Shown: one piece after another, positions 35,203-44,355 of the stretch
Layout of the letters: every line of letters begins with the position of its first letter
How positions within the stretch are numbered: the first letter of the stretch is position 1
NCBI RefSeq assembly: GCF_036226885.1
Contig: NZ_CP109027.1
Span: 1,860,001-1,924,000 of the forward strand
Reading direction: 5' to 3'
From: Streptomyces sp. NBC_00663
GTDB taxonomy: Bacteria > Actinomycetota > Actinomycetes > Streptomycetales > Streptomycetaceae
Length of the DNA stretch: 64,000 nucleotides
Program-made: the position numbers and the translations under genes
The notes under the pieces: generated by a model
The model's input: the letters and a program-made list of their open reading frames with translations, nothing else
What the model was told of the DNA's origin: nothing
Databases searched by the model: none

Positions 35203-36234
35203 CTACTGGAGACTGGGCACCGGGGCGGGGGCCTGGCCGCGGACGGTCACGCCGAAGCGGGTCCGCATGCGGCGCAGTTCCCACAGGGCGACGGCGGTCA
35301 CCGAGAGCGGGCCGCCCAGCAGGGAGCAGAGCTGAACGGCGGGCGGGCCCTGCTCCGGCATCCCGCTGTCGATCACGTTGAAGAGCGCGAGCACCCACAC
35401 CAGGGCCATCGTCACCACGGGCGGCAGCATCGGATGGACGTGGGCGGTGTTGAAGGCGCTGCGCGCGGAGTAGAGCGACGCCAGGAAGAAGAACGGCAGG
35501 CCCCAGGCGAGCGCGGCCAGGCCCACGAGCCCGACCGCGAACCCCTGCCAGCCGTGCAGGTCGGTCTTGGCCAGCTGGGCGACTCCGAAGAGGACTCCGC
35601 CGAGAACGGCCACGGTCAGCATGTACCAGCCGACCGCCTTCAGCGGGGCGCGGAGCCGGGAGCGCAGATGTGGCCGCAGGTGCGGGGGCGCGTAGTAGAT
35701 GAAGCCGAGGATGACCAGCGGACCGCCGACGATCAGCAGGACCGGGGCGATGATCGCGTTGGCGACGCCACCGGCCGCCGCGTCCTGCCAGCCGTCCTTC
35801 TCCGTGCCGTAGACGAGGAACAGGACGACGGTGGCGACGACGCCGATGATCGTGCGGACCACCTGGACGCGGTCCACGGTGCGGTCCTCGATCCGGCCGT
35901 CGCCTTCCGCCACGAAGAGCCGGGTGGCGACGCGGTGCGCGGAGCGGATGACGGCGGCGGTGAGGTAGGGCAGGGAGAGGAACCACAGCCGGCTGCGACG
36001 GCGCGGCACTCGGCCGGGCGTCGGGGCGGGGGGCACGTAGGGGTACGGGTTCTGCGGCGGGTACGGGTGAGGCGGCGCCGGTGGTCCGTAGGGGCCGCCC
36101 TGGGGCGGGAGCCCGTAGGGGTTGTTCGTCGGCGGGCCGGGCGGTGGGCCCCAGCCCTGGCCGCCGTTCGGGTTGCCGCCGGGGTGTCCTGCTTGTCCCG
36201 GGCCCGTGCCGGGGCCCCATCCGCCCGTTGCCAT
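35203..36234 (-). CDS. multi-spanning membrane protein with a Pro/Gly/Tyr-rich N-tail
   Basis: 343 residues. The first ~75 are a Gly/Pro/Asn/Tyr-rich disordered tail with repeated Pro-Tyr-Pro steps; the rest carries about 7 hydrophobic segments (IIGVVATVVLFLVYG, APVLLIVGGPLVILGFIYYA, WYMLTVAVLGGVLFGVAQL, LPPVVTMALVWVLALF). A conserved block APPHLRPHLRSRLRA joins two segments. The gene at 48466-49518 encodes a protein of the same layout, so the two are paralogues. Function unknown. ATG 36234 follows GGGGGAGCAGAG. Confidence 0.75.
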   Translation of the reverse strand: MATGGWGPGTGPGQAGHPGGNPNGGQGWGPPPGPPTNNPYGLPPQGGPYGPPAPPHPYPPQNPYPYVPPAPTPGRVPRRRSRLWFLSLPYLTAAVIRSAHRVATRLFVAEGDGRIEDRTVDRVQVVRTIIGVVATVVLFLVYGTEKDGWQDAAAGGVANAIIAPVLLIVGGPLVILGFIYYAPPHLRPHLRSRLRAPLKAVGWYMLTVAVLGGVLFGVAQLAKTDLHGWQGFAVGLVGLAALAWGLPFFFLASLYSARSAFNTAHVHPMLPPVVTMALVWVLALFNVIDSGMPEQGPPAVQLCSLLGGPLSVTAVALWELRRMRTRFGVTVRGQAPAPVPSLQ

Positions 36235-36357
36235 CTCTGCTCCCCCGAGGTGTTCCGCTGTCAGTTCGCTGTGTCGCGCGGCGACATCGCGGCAGTGTAG
36301 TGGCTGAAGTGCCTGCTGCCGTCACATGGTTTGTGGCGTGATGGTGCGGAAAAGAGG

Positions 36358-39300
36358 TCAACTCTCCGCCGAGGCGCCCAGACCCGTCAGTGCTCCGACC
36401 GGGTCGAGGTCGGGCGTGCCGCGGGGCCACCAGTCGTCGGCGCCGGGATCGGACTCGTACGCGTACCACAACCCGTCGCGGCCGAGGCGGAGTTGGACAT
36501 GGCCGCGGGGGTGGGTGAGGTGGTTGCGCCAGGGGCGGAAGGCCGGGAGGTCGGCGGCGAGGAGGAGCGGGCGGGCCCGGTCGAAGCGGCCGGCCGGCGG
36601 GTCCCAGGGTTCCTCCAGTACGGCGAGTCCCTCGTACCCGCCCTGCCGCCAGGCGGCGACCGCTCGGGCCAGGTCGGAGGGGGTGCGGTCGGCGGCGGAG
36701 GCGAGCGAGGCGTACAGCGAGCGGGTGGTGGCGGTGAGTCCGGAGCCGGGGCGGGCCGCGGCGAGCCGTACCGCGTCCTGCCACAGGGTCAGTTCCGCGA
36801 CGGGGTCACGGCCGGTGCCGAGCAGGGCGTGGGCGCGGGCGGCGGCGTCGGTCGCCAGCTGGTCCAGCGCGAAGGGGTCGGGGCCACCCGGGGCCGCCGG
36901 GTAGACCGGAGGCTGCTCGGGGTGCGGAGGCACGGGCAACGGGGCCGGGAGCTGCGGGAGTCGGCGGGGCGCGAGGGCTTCGGTGGCGCGTACGCCGGAC
37001 AGCGGCGCCGGTCCCTTCTCCTGGGCGGCGCGGGCCGCGCGGGCGGCGCTCAGCCGGGAGAGGGTGTCGAGCAGCTCGCGCTCGCCCCGGCCGCGCAGCA
37101 GGAGCAGTACGAAGGGGTCGGCGTCGAGGAGGCGGGCGGTCTGGTAGCAGAGGGCGGCGGCGTGCTTGCAGGGGTGACCGCGGTCCGGGCAGCTGCAATG
37201 CGGGTCGAGCTCACCGGGCCCGGGGAGCAGCCGCACCCCGCCCTCGGCGAGCGAATGCGGCATCTCCTTGTCGAGCAGCGCGGCGATGTGGCCCGGGCGC
37301 TCGGCGGCGGCGTCCAGGAACCATCCCCACTCCGCGTCGTCGAGTGTCCGCAGCCGCACCTGGACGCGGTAGGGGCGAGGACGGCTCCCCTGCACATAGG
37401 CGAGAACGAGGCCGGGCGTCACGGTGATGGCGTCGACGTTCCCCTGCTCGGCGTACCCCCGCCCGCGCGCCAGCCGCTTCGCGTCCAGCGCCCCCTCCTC
37501 CAACGCCGTGACCCACGCATTGCCCCACCAGGTCTCGGCGAAGCCGTGCTCCCCGTCCGAGGCGCGGGGGCCGAACGCCGCGAAGGTACGGCGAAGTTCA
37601 CCGTCCCTGCCCGGGGCGGCCATGGAGCGGGGGTGGCGGGGAGTCGGGGCGGACGAGTCGGAGGGGGTGAGGGAGGAGCGGGGGTCGCTGTGGCCGCGGG
37701 GCGGAGTATGGGTGGCGGACGTCAGTGGAGTGGGGGTGTGTGCCACGGCCGGGTTCGGGGGGGCTGTGGGGGCGGGTGCCCACGTCGAGGCGTCACCGTG
37801 GTTGACACTCGGACCAGCCGAATCTCCGTGGGCCGCCTGGGCGTTGGCGTCGCCGGGCTCGGTCGGATCGTCCCCGTCGTCGGGCATACGGAAGGCGTCG
37901 CCGATCAGCGTCCGGAGGTCACGCGCGCGCGGGCCGCCACCTCGCCCGCCGGGCGGGGAGCTGGGTGCGAGGGGGGTCGCCCGCTGCGACGGGTGCCGCC
38001 GGCTCGGAGCAGCGTCACCCACGCCCTCCGCCCGGCCGGCACGCCGCGCTTCCGCCCTGGCAGCCCGCAACGCCTCACGCGCACGGTCGGCGGGCCGCAC
38101 GGGCCTGTCCTCGCCGACGGCGCCCTCAACCACCTCCACCACACCTGCGGAGCCCTCTCCCCCGCCGGACCCGCTGCGGGGCGCCGCGGTCTGGGCACCC
38201 CCTCCTGCGGGCACGCCCTGCGCCTCCGCCTGCCCGAGGGCGCCCCCACCGGAGGCAGCCTGACTCTCCACCTGCCCAGCGCGCGTCACACCGGAGACAC
38301 CCTGAGACTCCGGCCGGTCGACGGCCCCCGCAGCGGCGGTGTCCTCGGGCGCCGACTGATCGGCGGCTCCTACGCCGGAAGCACCCTGAGACTCCGGCCG
38401 GTCGACGGCTCCCGCAGCGGCGGTGTCCTCGGGCCCCGACTGATCGGCGGCTCCTACGCCGGAAGCACCCTGAGGCTCCCGCCGATCGACGGCTCCCGCG
38501 GCGGCGGTGTCCTCGGGCGCCGGCTGGTCCACGGTTCCTGCGCCGGAAGCACCCTCGGCCCCGGACCCGCCCGCCACTCCCACGCCGAAAGCACCCTCGG
38601 CCCCGGACCCGCCCGCCACTCCCACGCCGAAAGCACCCTCGGCCCCGGACCCGCCCGCCACTCCCACGCCGGAAGCACCCTCAGGACCCGCCTGCCCGGT
38701 ACTCCCCATGCCAGAGGCGCCCTGAGACGCCCACCGATCGACCGTTCCCGCGCCGGCAGCGCCTTCAGACCCCGGCTGGTCCGCGGTTCCTGCGTCGGCT
38801 GAGCCGCCGGACTCCTGGTGTCTCGGCACGCCCGCGTCAAGCGGGCGTTCAGGATCCGGCTGCTTCAGGGCGCCTGGGCGGGGTGTGCCCCGTCGATGCG
38901 CCGGGTCCCCAACTGCCTTGTCCAGGGCGTCAGCAGTCTTCAGACGGCCCGTGGCTTCCTTGCCTTCTGTCCGGTCCCCAGGCTCCTTGCCCAGGCCGCC
39001 ATCCGCCCCTGGCCGGCCCTCAACTCCCTTACCCAGGGCGCCCCTGTGTTCTGCCCGGCCCCCAACTCCCTCGGCCACGGCACCCTCCGCGGCAGCCGTA
39101 CCGGCCTCCTCCGGCAGGCTGCCATGGCCACCCGCTCCCCCGCCCCGCCGCTCCGACATCGCACGCCGCAGCGCCGCTCGGGCGACATCGCCAGGCCGAG
39201 CCTCCGACTGCGCCCCCGCACCCTCAGCCGAAGGCCCTGCCGGTACCCCTACCCCTGCTCCTGCCCCTGCTTCCGCTGTGTCCTCGATGTCCGTTGTCTC

Positions 39301-39540
39301 TTCGGGCGCTCGCCCGGCGCTCGCCGACTCCCCCTCCGCCGACTCGCCACCCCCGACCGCATCCCGCACCGGAACGTCCTGCTCCGTCCCCGCCCCACCG
39401 GCCGCCGAGCCGGAGCTTCGTCGCGGGACCGTGCCGCCGCCCTCGCGTTCCGCCGTCTCCTCCTCCGCGGCTCTCCGCTGTCGAGCCTCGCGCGCCTCCC
39501 GCAGGGCGCGGCGGGCCTCGTCGGCCGGGCGCGCGGTCAT
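36358..39540 (-). CDS. SWIM zinc-finger protein with a long repeat region
   Basis: 1060 residues. N-terminal ~50 basic/charged residues (ARPADEARRALREAREARQR), then a ~450-residue low-complexity Gly/Ala/Glu/Asp region with 28- and 14-residue tandem repeats, then the conserved part. The SWIM motif CSCPDRGHPCKHAAALCYQT near residue 780 (Cys-x-Cys-x6-Cys-x-His) binds zinc and typically DNA or protein. It overlaps the SNF2 gene (ATGA, 39537-39540), so the two are made together; SNF2 plus SWIM pairs are recurrent in actinobacteria. Its exact role in DNA transactions is unknown. The repeats are in frame, so length varies without loss of function. Confidence 0.88.
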   Translation of the reverse strand: MTARPADEARRALREAREARQRRAAEEETAEREGGGTVPRRSSGSAAGGAGTEQDVPVRDAVGGGESAEGESASAGRAPEETTDIEDTAEAGAGAGVGVPAGPSAEGAGAQSEARPGDVARAALRRAMSERRGGGAGGHGSLPEEAGTAAAEGAVAEGVGGRAEHRGALGKGVEGRPGADGGLGKEPGDRTEGKEATGRLKTADALDKAVGDPAHRRGTPRPGALKQPDPERPLDAGVPRHQESGGSADAGTADQPGSEGAAGAGTVDRWASQGASGMGSTGQAGPEGASGVGVAGGSGAEGAFGVGVAGGSGAEGAFGVGVAGGSGAEGASGAGTVDQPAPEDTAAAGAVDRREPQGASGVGAADQSGPEDTAAAGAVDRPESQGASGVGAADQSAPEDTAAAGAVDRPESQGVSGVTRAGQVESQAASGGGALGQAEAQGVPAGGGAQTAAPRSGSGGGEGSAGVVEVVEGAVGEDRPVRPADRAREALRAARAEARRAGRAEGVGDAAPSRRHPSQRATPLAPSSPPGGRGGGPRARDLRTLIGDAFRMPDDGDDPTEPGDANAQAAHGDSAGPSVNHGDASTWAPAPTAPPNPAVAHTPTPLTSATHTPPRGHSDPRSSLTPSDSSAPTPRHPRSMAAPGRDGELRRTFAAFGPRASDGEHGFAETWWGNAWVTALEEGALDAKRLARGRGYAEQGNVDAITVTPGLVLAYVQGSRPRPYRVQVRLRTLDDAEWGWFLDAAAERPGHIAALLDKEMPHSLAEGGVRLLPGPGELDPHCSCPDRGHPCKHAAALCYQTARLLDADPFVLLLLRGRGERELLDTLSRLSAARAARAAQEKGPAPLSGVRATEALAPRRLPQLPAPLPVPPHPEQPPVYPAAPGGPDPFALDQLATDAAARAHALLGTGRDPVAELTLWQDAVRLAAARPGSGLTATTRSLYASLASAADRTPSDLARAVAAWRQGGYEGLAVLEEPWDPPAGRFDRARPLLLAADLPAFRPWRNHLTHPRGHVQLRLGRDGLWYAYESDPGADDWWPRGTPDLDPVGALTGLGASAES
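38301..38690. repeat. in-frame tandem repeats (84-bp and 42-bp units) inside the SWIM gene
   Basis: From about 38301 three units of 84 bp follow each other (starts at 38301, 38385, 38469), encoding a 28-residue repeat with Pro-Glu-Asp-Thr-Ala-Ala-Ala-Gly. Next come three units of 42 bp (about 38547-38672) encoding GGSGAEGAFGVGVA. Units are multiples of three and nearly identical at DNA level, as expected for a recent in-frame minisatellite rather than a CRISPR. Confidence 0.85.
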
Positions 39541-42365
39541 GGCGTCCTCCGCAGGGAGACGAGGTCGGTCAGTTCACGGTCCGTCAGTTCCGTCAGGGCC
39601 GATTCCCCGGAGCCCAGGATCGCGTCGGCGAGAGCCCGCTTCGCTTCGAGCATCTCGGCGATGCGGTCCTCCACCGTGCCCTCGGTGATGAGGCGGTGGA
39701 CCTGGACCGGCTGGGTCTGGCCGATGCGGTAGGCGCGGTCGGTGGCCTGTTCCTCGACGGCCGGGTTCCACCAGCGGTCGAAGTGGACGACATGGCCCGC
39801 GCGGGTGAGGTTCAGGCCGGTGCCCGCCGCCTTGAGGGAAAGGACGAGGACCGGTGTCGCGCCGGCCTGGAAGCGGTCCACCATGCGTTCGCGTTCCGGC
39901 ACCGGTGTGCCTCCGTGCAGCAGGTCCACCGGGACCGCGCGGGCGCTGAGGTGGGCGGTGATCAGACGGGCCATGCCTACGTACTGGGTGAAGACGAGCG
40001 CCGAGCCGTCCTCCGCCAGGACGGTGTCCAACAGCTCGTCCAGCAGGGCGAGTTTGCCGGAGCGGAGTGCCAGCCGTTCGGCGCCACCGGCCTCCTCCTT
40101 CAAATACAGCGCCGGGTGGTCGCAGATCTGCTTCAGCGCGCCCAGCAGCTTCAGCACCAGTCCCCTGCGGGCGATGCCGTTCGCCGTCTCGATGACATGG
40201 AGCGACTCGCGTACCACCGCCTCGTAGAGGGAGGCCTGTTCGCGGGTGAGCGGGACCGGGTGGTCCGTCTCCGTCTTGGGGGGCAGTTCGGGGACGATGC
40301 CGGGGTCGGACTTCTTGCGGCGCAGGAGGAAGGGGCGGACCAGACGGGCCAGCCGTTCCACCGCCTCCGCGTCCTCGCCGTTCTCGACTGCGCGCGCGTG
40401 GCGGGCGCGGAAGGATTTGAGCGGGCCGAGGAGCCCTGGTGTCGTCCAGTCGAGGAGGGCCCAGAGTTCGGAGAGGTTGTTCTCCACGGGCGTGCCGGTG
40501 AGGGCCACGCGCGCGGGCGACGGGATGGTGCGCAGGGCCTTCGCCGTCGCAGAGTAGGGGTTCTTGACGTGTTGGGCCTCGTCCGCGACGACCATGCCCC
40601 AGTGCTGCTCGGCCAGCCGCGCGGCCGTCGACCGCATGGTGCCGTAGGTGGTCAGGACGAAGCCGCCGTCGAGGTCGTCGAGGGTACGGTCGGGGCCGTG
40701 GAAGCGGCGGACGGGGACACCCGGCGCGAAACGGGCGATCTCCCGCTGCCAGTTGCCGAGGAGCGAGGCCGGGCAGACCACGAGGGTGGGTTCGGTGCGG
40801 GCGCGTCGCAGGTGCAGCGCGATCACCGTGATCGTCTTGCCGAGGCCCATGTCGTCGGCGAGGCAGCCGCCGAGGCCGAGCGTGGTCATGAGGTCCAGCC
40901 AGGCCAGGCCCCGGAGTTGGTAGTCGCGCAGAGTGGCGTGCAGGCCCGCCGGAGGCTCCGCGGGCCGGATCCCCGCCGTCAGCCGGTCGCGCAGCGCGGC
41001 GAGCGCGCCGACCGGCACCGCCTCGACCGTTTCCCCGTCGACCTCCGTAGTGCCGGTGAGGGCGACGGAGAGCGCGTCGACCGGGTCGAGCAGGCCCAGT
41101 TCGCGCTTGCGGGCCTTGCGGACGAGCGCCGGGTCGACCAGCACCCACTGGTCGCGCAGCCGGACGACGGGCCGGTGGGCCTCGGCGAGCGTGTCCATCT
41201 CGGCCTCGGTGAGCGGGTCGCCGCCGAGCGCCAACTGCCAGCGGAACTGGAGGAGTTCCTCGCTCTCGAAGAAGCCGGTCCCGTCGGTCGCCGAACCCGG
41301 GGCGGGCCGGACCACGGCGGCGGCGCTGAGGTCGTGCGCCAGGTCCCGGGGCCAGTGCACGGCGACCCCGGCCGCCGCGAGCCGGGTCGCGGCGACGCCG
41401 AGCAGATCCCCCAACTCGTGCTGGGACAGGGCCAGTACGTCGGGGACGTCCTGCTCGGCGAGCCGGTCCAGGGGCGGCCAGACCCGGGCCGCGCGCCGCA
41501 CGGCGAGGGCGGCGTCGACGCGCGCGCGGGGCCCGAAGACGGCGTCGGCCTCGCCCGCCCACAGGGCCGCCGCGTCGGCGACGAGGGTGGGGTCGGCGAG
41601 GCTGTGCACCTGGACGATGGCGGCACCGGCGCTGCGGACCTCGTCGCCGGCGTCGAACAGTTCGTAGGCCGACAGGTCGAGGCGGAGCGAGATCCGTACG
41701 CCCGCGTCCATGCCGGCGGCGACCTCCGCCGCCCAGTCGTACGCACCGGGCAGATACTGCGGGCGGCGGTCGGCGAAGGGCCTGCCGGAGGCGAAGGGGG
41801 CGGCCGGGGTGCGCGGGAGGGTGTCCGCGACGGCGTCCAGGAAGGCGCGCATCAGCGCTTCCGGCTCGGGCAGCCGCAGCGGGCCCGGGCCGGGCAGTGG
41901 GACGGCATGGCCTTCGTACGGCAGGGCGGCGGCGATGGCGCGCAGGTGCGCGATGTCGTCCGGGTCGAGGGGGCCGGCCCGCCAGGCGTCATGGCCGGTC
42001 ACGGTCAGGCCGGGCAGCAGCCGGCCCCGCGCGGTGAGCCGCAGCGCGTGCAGCGCGGCGGCGCCCCAGCAGGCGGTGGCGGGATGGGCTGCCGGGTCGC
42101 GCCGGGCGCGCACCAGGAGGGGCAGGGCCTCGGCGAGGGGGACGGTGAGCGCGGGGGCCGTACGACGACGGACACCGGCGCCGTGTCGTCGTACGACAGT
42201 GAGGTCCGTGAGACCGTCGGCACCGTCGGGCAGGGGGCCGTCCTCGGGGTCCCAGAAGGCCATCCGGCCCTCGCGCGGGAGCGGGGCGGGGAGGAAGACG
42301 GCGGCGAGGCGGGCGGAGAGCGGCTGCGTCGCCCCGTCGGCCACCGCCGTGACCGTGTCACTCAT
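39537..42365 (-). CDS. SNF2-family DNA-dependent ATPase/helicase
   Basis: 942 residues. N-terminal ~450 residues are a helical adaptor typical of actinobacterial Snf2 proteins; the ATPase core has Walker A DDMGLGKTITV, DEAQ in VADEAQHVKNP, LTGTPVENNLSELW, and the C-terminal motifs VFTQYVGM and HFDRWWNPAVEEQATDRAYR. It remodels protein-DNA complexes using ATP. ATG 42365 is chosen because AGGA lies 5 nt upstream; a GTG at 42377 is also open. It overlaps the SWIM gene by ATGA, so the two products are probably partners (inference). Confidence 0.88.
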   Translation of the reverse strand: MSDTVTAVADGATQPLSARLAAVFLPAPLPREGRMAFWDPEDGPLPDGADGLTDLTVVRRHGAGVRRRTAPALTVPLAEALPLLVRARRDPAAHPATACWGAAALHALRLTARGRLLPGLTVTGHDAWRAGPLDPDDIAHLRAIAAALPYEGHAVPLPGPGPLRLPEPEALMRAFLDAVADTLPRTPAAPFASGRPFADRRPQYLPGAYDWAAEVAAGMDAGVRISLRLDLSAYELFDAGDEVRSAGAAIVQVHSLADPTLVADAAALWAGEADAVFGPRARVDAALAVRRAARVWPPLDRLAEQDVPDVLALSQHELGDLLGVAATRLAAAGVAVHWPRDLAHDLSAAAVVRPAPGSATDGTGFFESEELLQFRWQLALGGDPLTEAEMDTLAEAHRPVVRLRDQWVLVDPALVRKARKRELGLLDPVDALSVALTGTTEVDGETVEAVPVGALAALRDRLTAGIRPAEPPAGLHATLRDYQLRGLAWLDLMTTLGLGGCLADDMGLGKTITVIALHLRRARTEPTLVVCPASLLGNWQREIARFAPGVPVRRFHGPDRTLDDLDGGFVLTTYGTMRSTAARLAEQHWGMVVADEAQHVKNPYSATAKALRTIPSPARVALTGTPVENNLSELWALLDWTTPGLLGPLKSFRARHARAVENGEDAEAVERLARLVRPFLLRRKKSDPGIVPELPPKTETDHPVPLTREQASLYEAVVRESLHVIETANGIARRGLVLKLLGALKQICDHPALYLKEEAGGAERLALRSGKLALLDELLDTVLAEDGSALVFTQYVGMARLITAHLSARAVPVDLLHGGTPVPERERMVDRFQAGATPVLVLSLKAAGTGLNLTRAGHVVHFDRWWNPAVEEQATDRAYRIGQTQPVQVHRLITEGTVEDRIAEMLEAKRALADAILGSGESALTELTDRELTDLVSLRRTP

Positions 42366-42475
42366 ACGTCCTGCCACCTCCCCACCCGTGTGTCGGATCA
42401 GACGTCTACGACTCTACGGGCGGGGTCTGACAATCGGCTCCGGCGACGGGCTGCGCCCCCTCTGCGGGCCCGCGG

Positions 42476-43060
42476 CTACGGCACCGTGCGGGAGACGACG
42501 TACACCATCGGGTTGGCCGGGTCGGCGGTGTTCACGACGATGTCCTGGGTCGGCGCCGGGTTCTTCTGTTTGTGGACCAGGCCCGCCCAGGGGCCGGGGC
42601 CGGTGAAGGACCAGCCGGTGATCTTCTGGTCACGGGCGCTGATGGTGATGTCGCCCTGCTTCAGGTCGTCGCGGCCGACGCCGACGCCCGCGAGGAAGGT
42701 GTCCAGGCCCGCGTTGGAGGTGCGGAACTGGACGTAGAGGCGGCTGGTCTTCCAGTTGTTGGTCTCGTAGTACGCGATCCTGTCCGCGGGGTGCGGGACC
42801 GGCACCTGGTACAGCCGGCGCTGGACCTTCGACGGGTACCCGGCGGTGAGGCCGGTCGCCGAGTACTTCGCCTCCTTGTCCTTGCCGCTGTTGCGGCTCT
42901 GGTTGGCGGAGATCACCAGATAGCCGGCCGGGACGCCGATGAGCAGCACGATGATGAGCAGCGTGAGCGCACGGCGGCGGTTGCGGTGGCGGCGGTCCTC
43001 GGTCGGCCGGGGCGGCTCGTCCGGGGAGTGGGCCGCCTGGCGTGGCAGCGAAGCCGTCAC
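42476..43060 (-). CDS. single-pass membrane protein of unknown function
   Basis: 194 residues. Basic cytoplasmic N-tail (EDRRHRNRRRALT), one membrane helix (LLIIVLLIGVPAGYLVISAN), then an extracytoplasmic ~140-residue domain with strands (KVQRRLYQVPVP, DRIAYYETNNWK, LYVQFRTSNAGLD, GDITISARDQKITGWSF). The start is GTG at 43060, overlapping the stop of the ROK kinase gene by GTGA. The frame is open far upstream of this start. Translational coupling suggests a sugar-related or envelope role, but no motif supports it. Confidence 0.75.
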   Translation of the reverse strand: MTASLPRQAAHSPDEPPRPTEDRRHRNRRRALTLLIIVLLIGVPAGYLVISANQSRNSGKDKEAKYSATGLTAGYPSKVQRRLYQVPVPHPADRIAYYETNNWKTSRLYVQFRTSNAGLDTFLAGVGVGRDDLKQGDITISARDQKITGWSFTGPGPWAGLVHKQKNPAPTQDIVVNTADPANPMVYVVSRTVP

Positions 43061-44205
43061 AGGGACTCCCGGGTCGTGCGGCGGGCCTCCGTGTACCGCG
43101 CGTAGCGCTCGTACCGCTCGACGCGGCGCCGGTTGGCGCGCCGGAAGCGGCGGGCGACCAGCCGCGCCAAGTCCGCCGCGCCGACCATGCCGGCCTCGGG
43201 GCCGAGCTGGGCTCGGACTATGCGCGCCTCGGGGCGGTAGCCGCGCCCGGTGAGCTGGCGCTTGAAGGCGTCCCGCGCGGGGCCGATCAGCAGCTCGTCG
43301 GCGGCCGAGACACCGCCGCCGATCACGAAGCAGGAGGGGTCCAGGGCGGCCGCCAGGTTGGCGATGCCGACGCCGAGCCACTGGCCGATGTCCTGGAGCA
43401 GCTCGATGCACATCGCGTCGCCCTCGCGGGCCAGCTCCGTGATCATCGGGCCGGAGATGTCGCCGATCTGGCCCTTGACGTGCTCGATGATGCCGTACGC
43501 CACCGGCGAGTCGGCGGCGGCCAGTTCCTTGGCCTCGCGCACCAGCGCGTTGCCGGAGCTGTACTGCTCCCAGCAGCCGCGGTTGCCGCACGGGCAGCGG
43601 TGGCCGCCGGGAACGACCTGCATATGACCGAACTCGCCGGCGACGCCGTACTTGCCGCGCTTGACCTGGCCGTCCTCCAGGATCGCGCCGCCGATGCCGG
43701 TGCCCAGCGTGATCATGACGAGGTGGTCCTCGTCCCGGCCCGCGCCGAAGCGCCACTCGGCCCAGGCCGCGGCGTTGGCGTCGTTGTCGACCAGGACGGG
43801 CACGGCGAGGCGGTCCGCGAGGCGGTCGCGCAGCGGTTCGTTGCGCCAGGACAGGTGCGGGGCGAACAGGACGCGGTTGCGGTCGGCGTCGACCCAGCCG
43901 GCCGCGCCGATGCCGACCGCGTGCACGTCGTGCCGGTCGGAGAGGTCCAGGACCAGCTCGCAGATGGTGTCCTCGACGACCTTCGGGCTCTTGGACTTGT
44001 CCGGGGTCTCGGTCCGGAGCTTCTCCAGGATGTTGCCGTCGGCGTCGACGACTCCCGCCATCACCTTGGTGCCCCCGATGTCGATGCCCACGGTGGGCAC
44101 ACGGGGTGCGGTCAGGTGTGAGCGGCGCTCGCGGGTGCCGACCGTACGCAGGGCCGGGGCGCGGCGGGAGCCGATCGGGGCGCTGAAGTTGCCGTAGGTG
44201 CTCAT
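43057..44205 (-). CDS. ROK-family sugar kinase (glucokinase-like)
   Basis: 382 residues. Phosphate-binding GIDIGGTKVMAGVVD, catalytic Asp in VDNDANAAAW, ROK zinc motif CPCGNRGCWEQY and the adenosine region GGGVSAADEL. It has a 45-residue N-terminal extension (MSTYGNFSAPIGSRRAP) and a very basic C-tail (RRFRRANRRRVERYERYARY) not found in housekeeping glkA. The start at 44205 has GAGG at good spacing. A perfect copy of the GntR operator lies 75 bp upstream, so it belongs to the same regulon as the Gfo/Idh gene. Sugar specificity unknown. Confidence 0.88.
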   Translation of the reverse strand: MSTYGNFSAPIGSRRAPALRTVGTRERRSHLTAPRVPTVGIDIGGTKVMAGVVDADGNILEKLRTETPDKSKSPKVVEDTICELVLDLSDRHDVHAVGIGAAGWVDADRNRVLFAPHLSWRNEPLRDRLADRLAVPVLVDNDANAAAWAEWRFGAGRDEDHLVMITLGTGIGGAILEDGQVKRGKYGVAGEFGHMQVVPGGHRCPCGNRGCWEQYSSGNALVREAKELAAADSPVAYGIIEHVKGQIGDISGPMITELAREGDAMCIELLQDIGQWLGVGIANLAAALDPSCFVIGGGVSAADELLIGPARDAFKRQLTGRGYRPEARIVRAQLGPEAGMVGAADLARLVARRFRRANRRRVERYERYARYTEARRTTRESL

Positions 44206-44279
44206 CGGCCTCGATTCTGCCTCACCGTCGGTAGGGGTGCCGTACGGGGAAACATAGACGAGGTTCAGGTCGGCCACTT

Positions 44280-44289
44280 TGTCCGGACA
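44280..44289. promoter_or_regulatory. TGTCCGGACA palindrome upstream of the ROK gene (GntR operator copy 1)
   Basis: TTTGTCCGGACATTG context. Identical 10-bp core to the site at 45171-45180 in the gntR/Gfo-Idh promoter region. Its place 75 bp before the ROK start and behind the gntR stop makes it a probable operator. Confidence 0.6.
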
Positions 44290-44355
44290 TTGCGACCAAG
44301 TCGACCCGGCTCAAGCGGGCCTGTGGCGCCGGGTGAGGCTCTCCCCGGCGCACCC

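Noticed and set aside
38301..38690. Regularly spaced repeats that could suggest a CRISPR
   Set aside because: Units are contiguous, 84 and 42 bp with no spacers, in frame inside a protein gene; no cas genes.
37965..42737. Very long plus-strand open frame opposite the SNF2/SWIM genes
   Set aside because: Third-position composition and Pro/Arg/His-rich translation mark it as an antisense shadow of high-GC coding DNA; the minus-strand genes have clear SNF2 and SWIM motifs.
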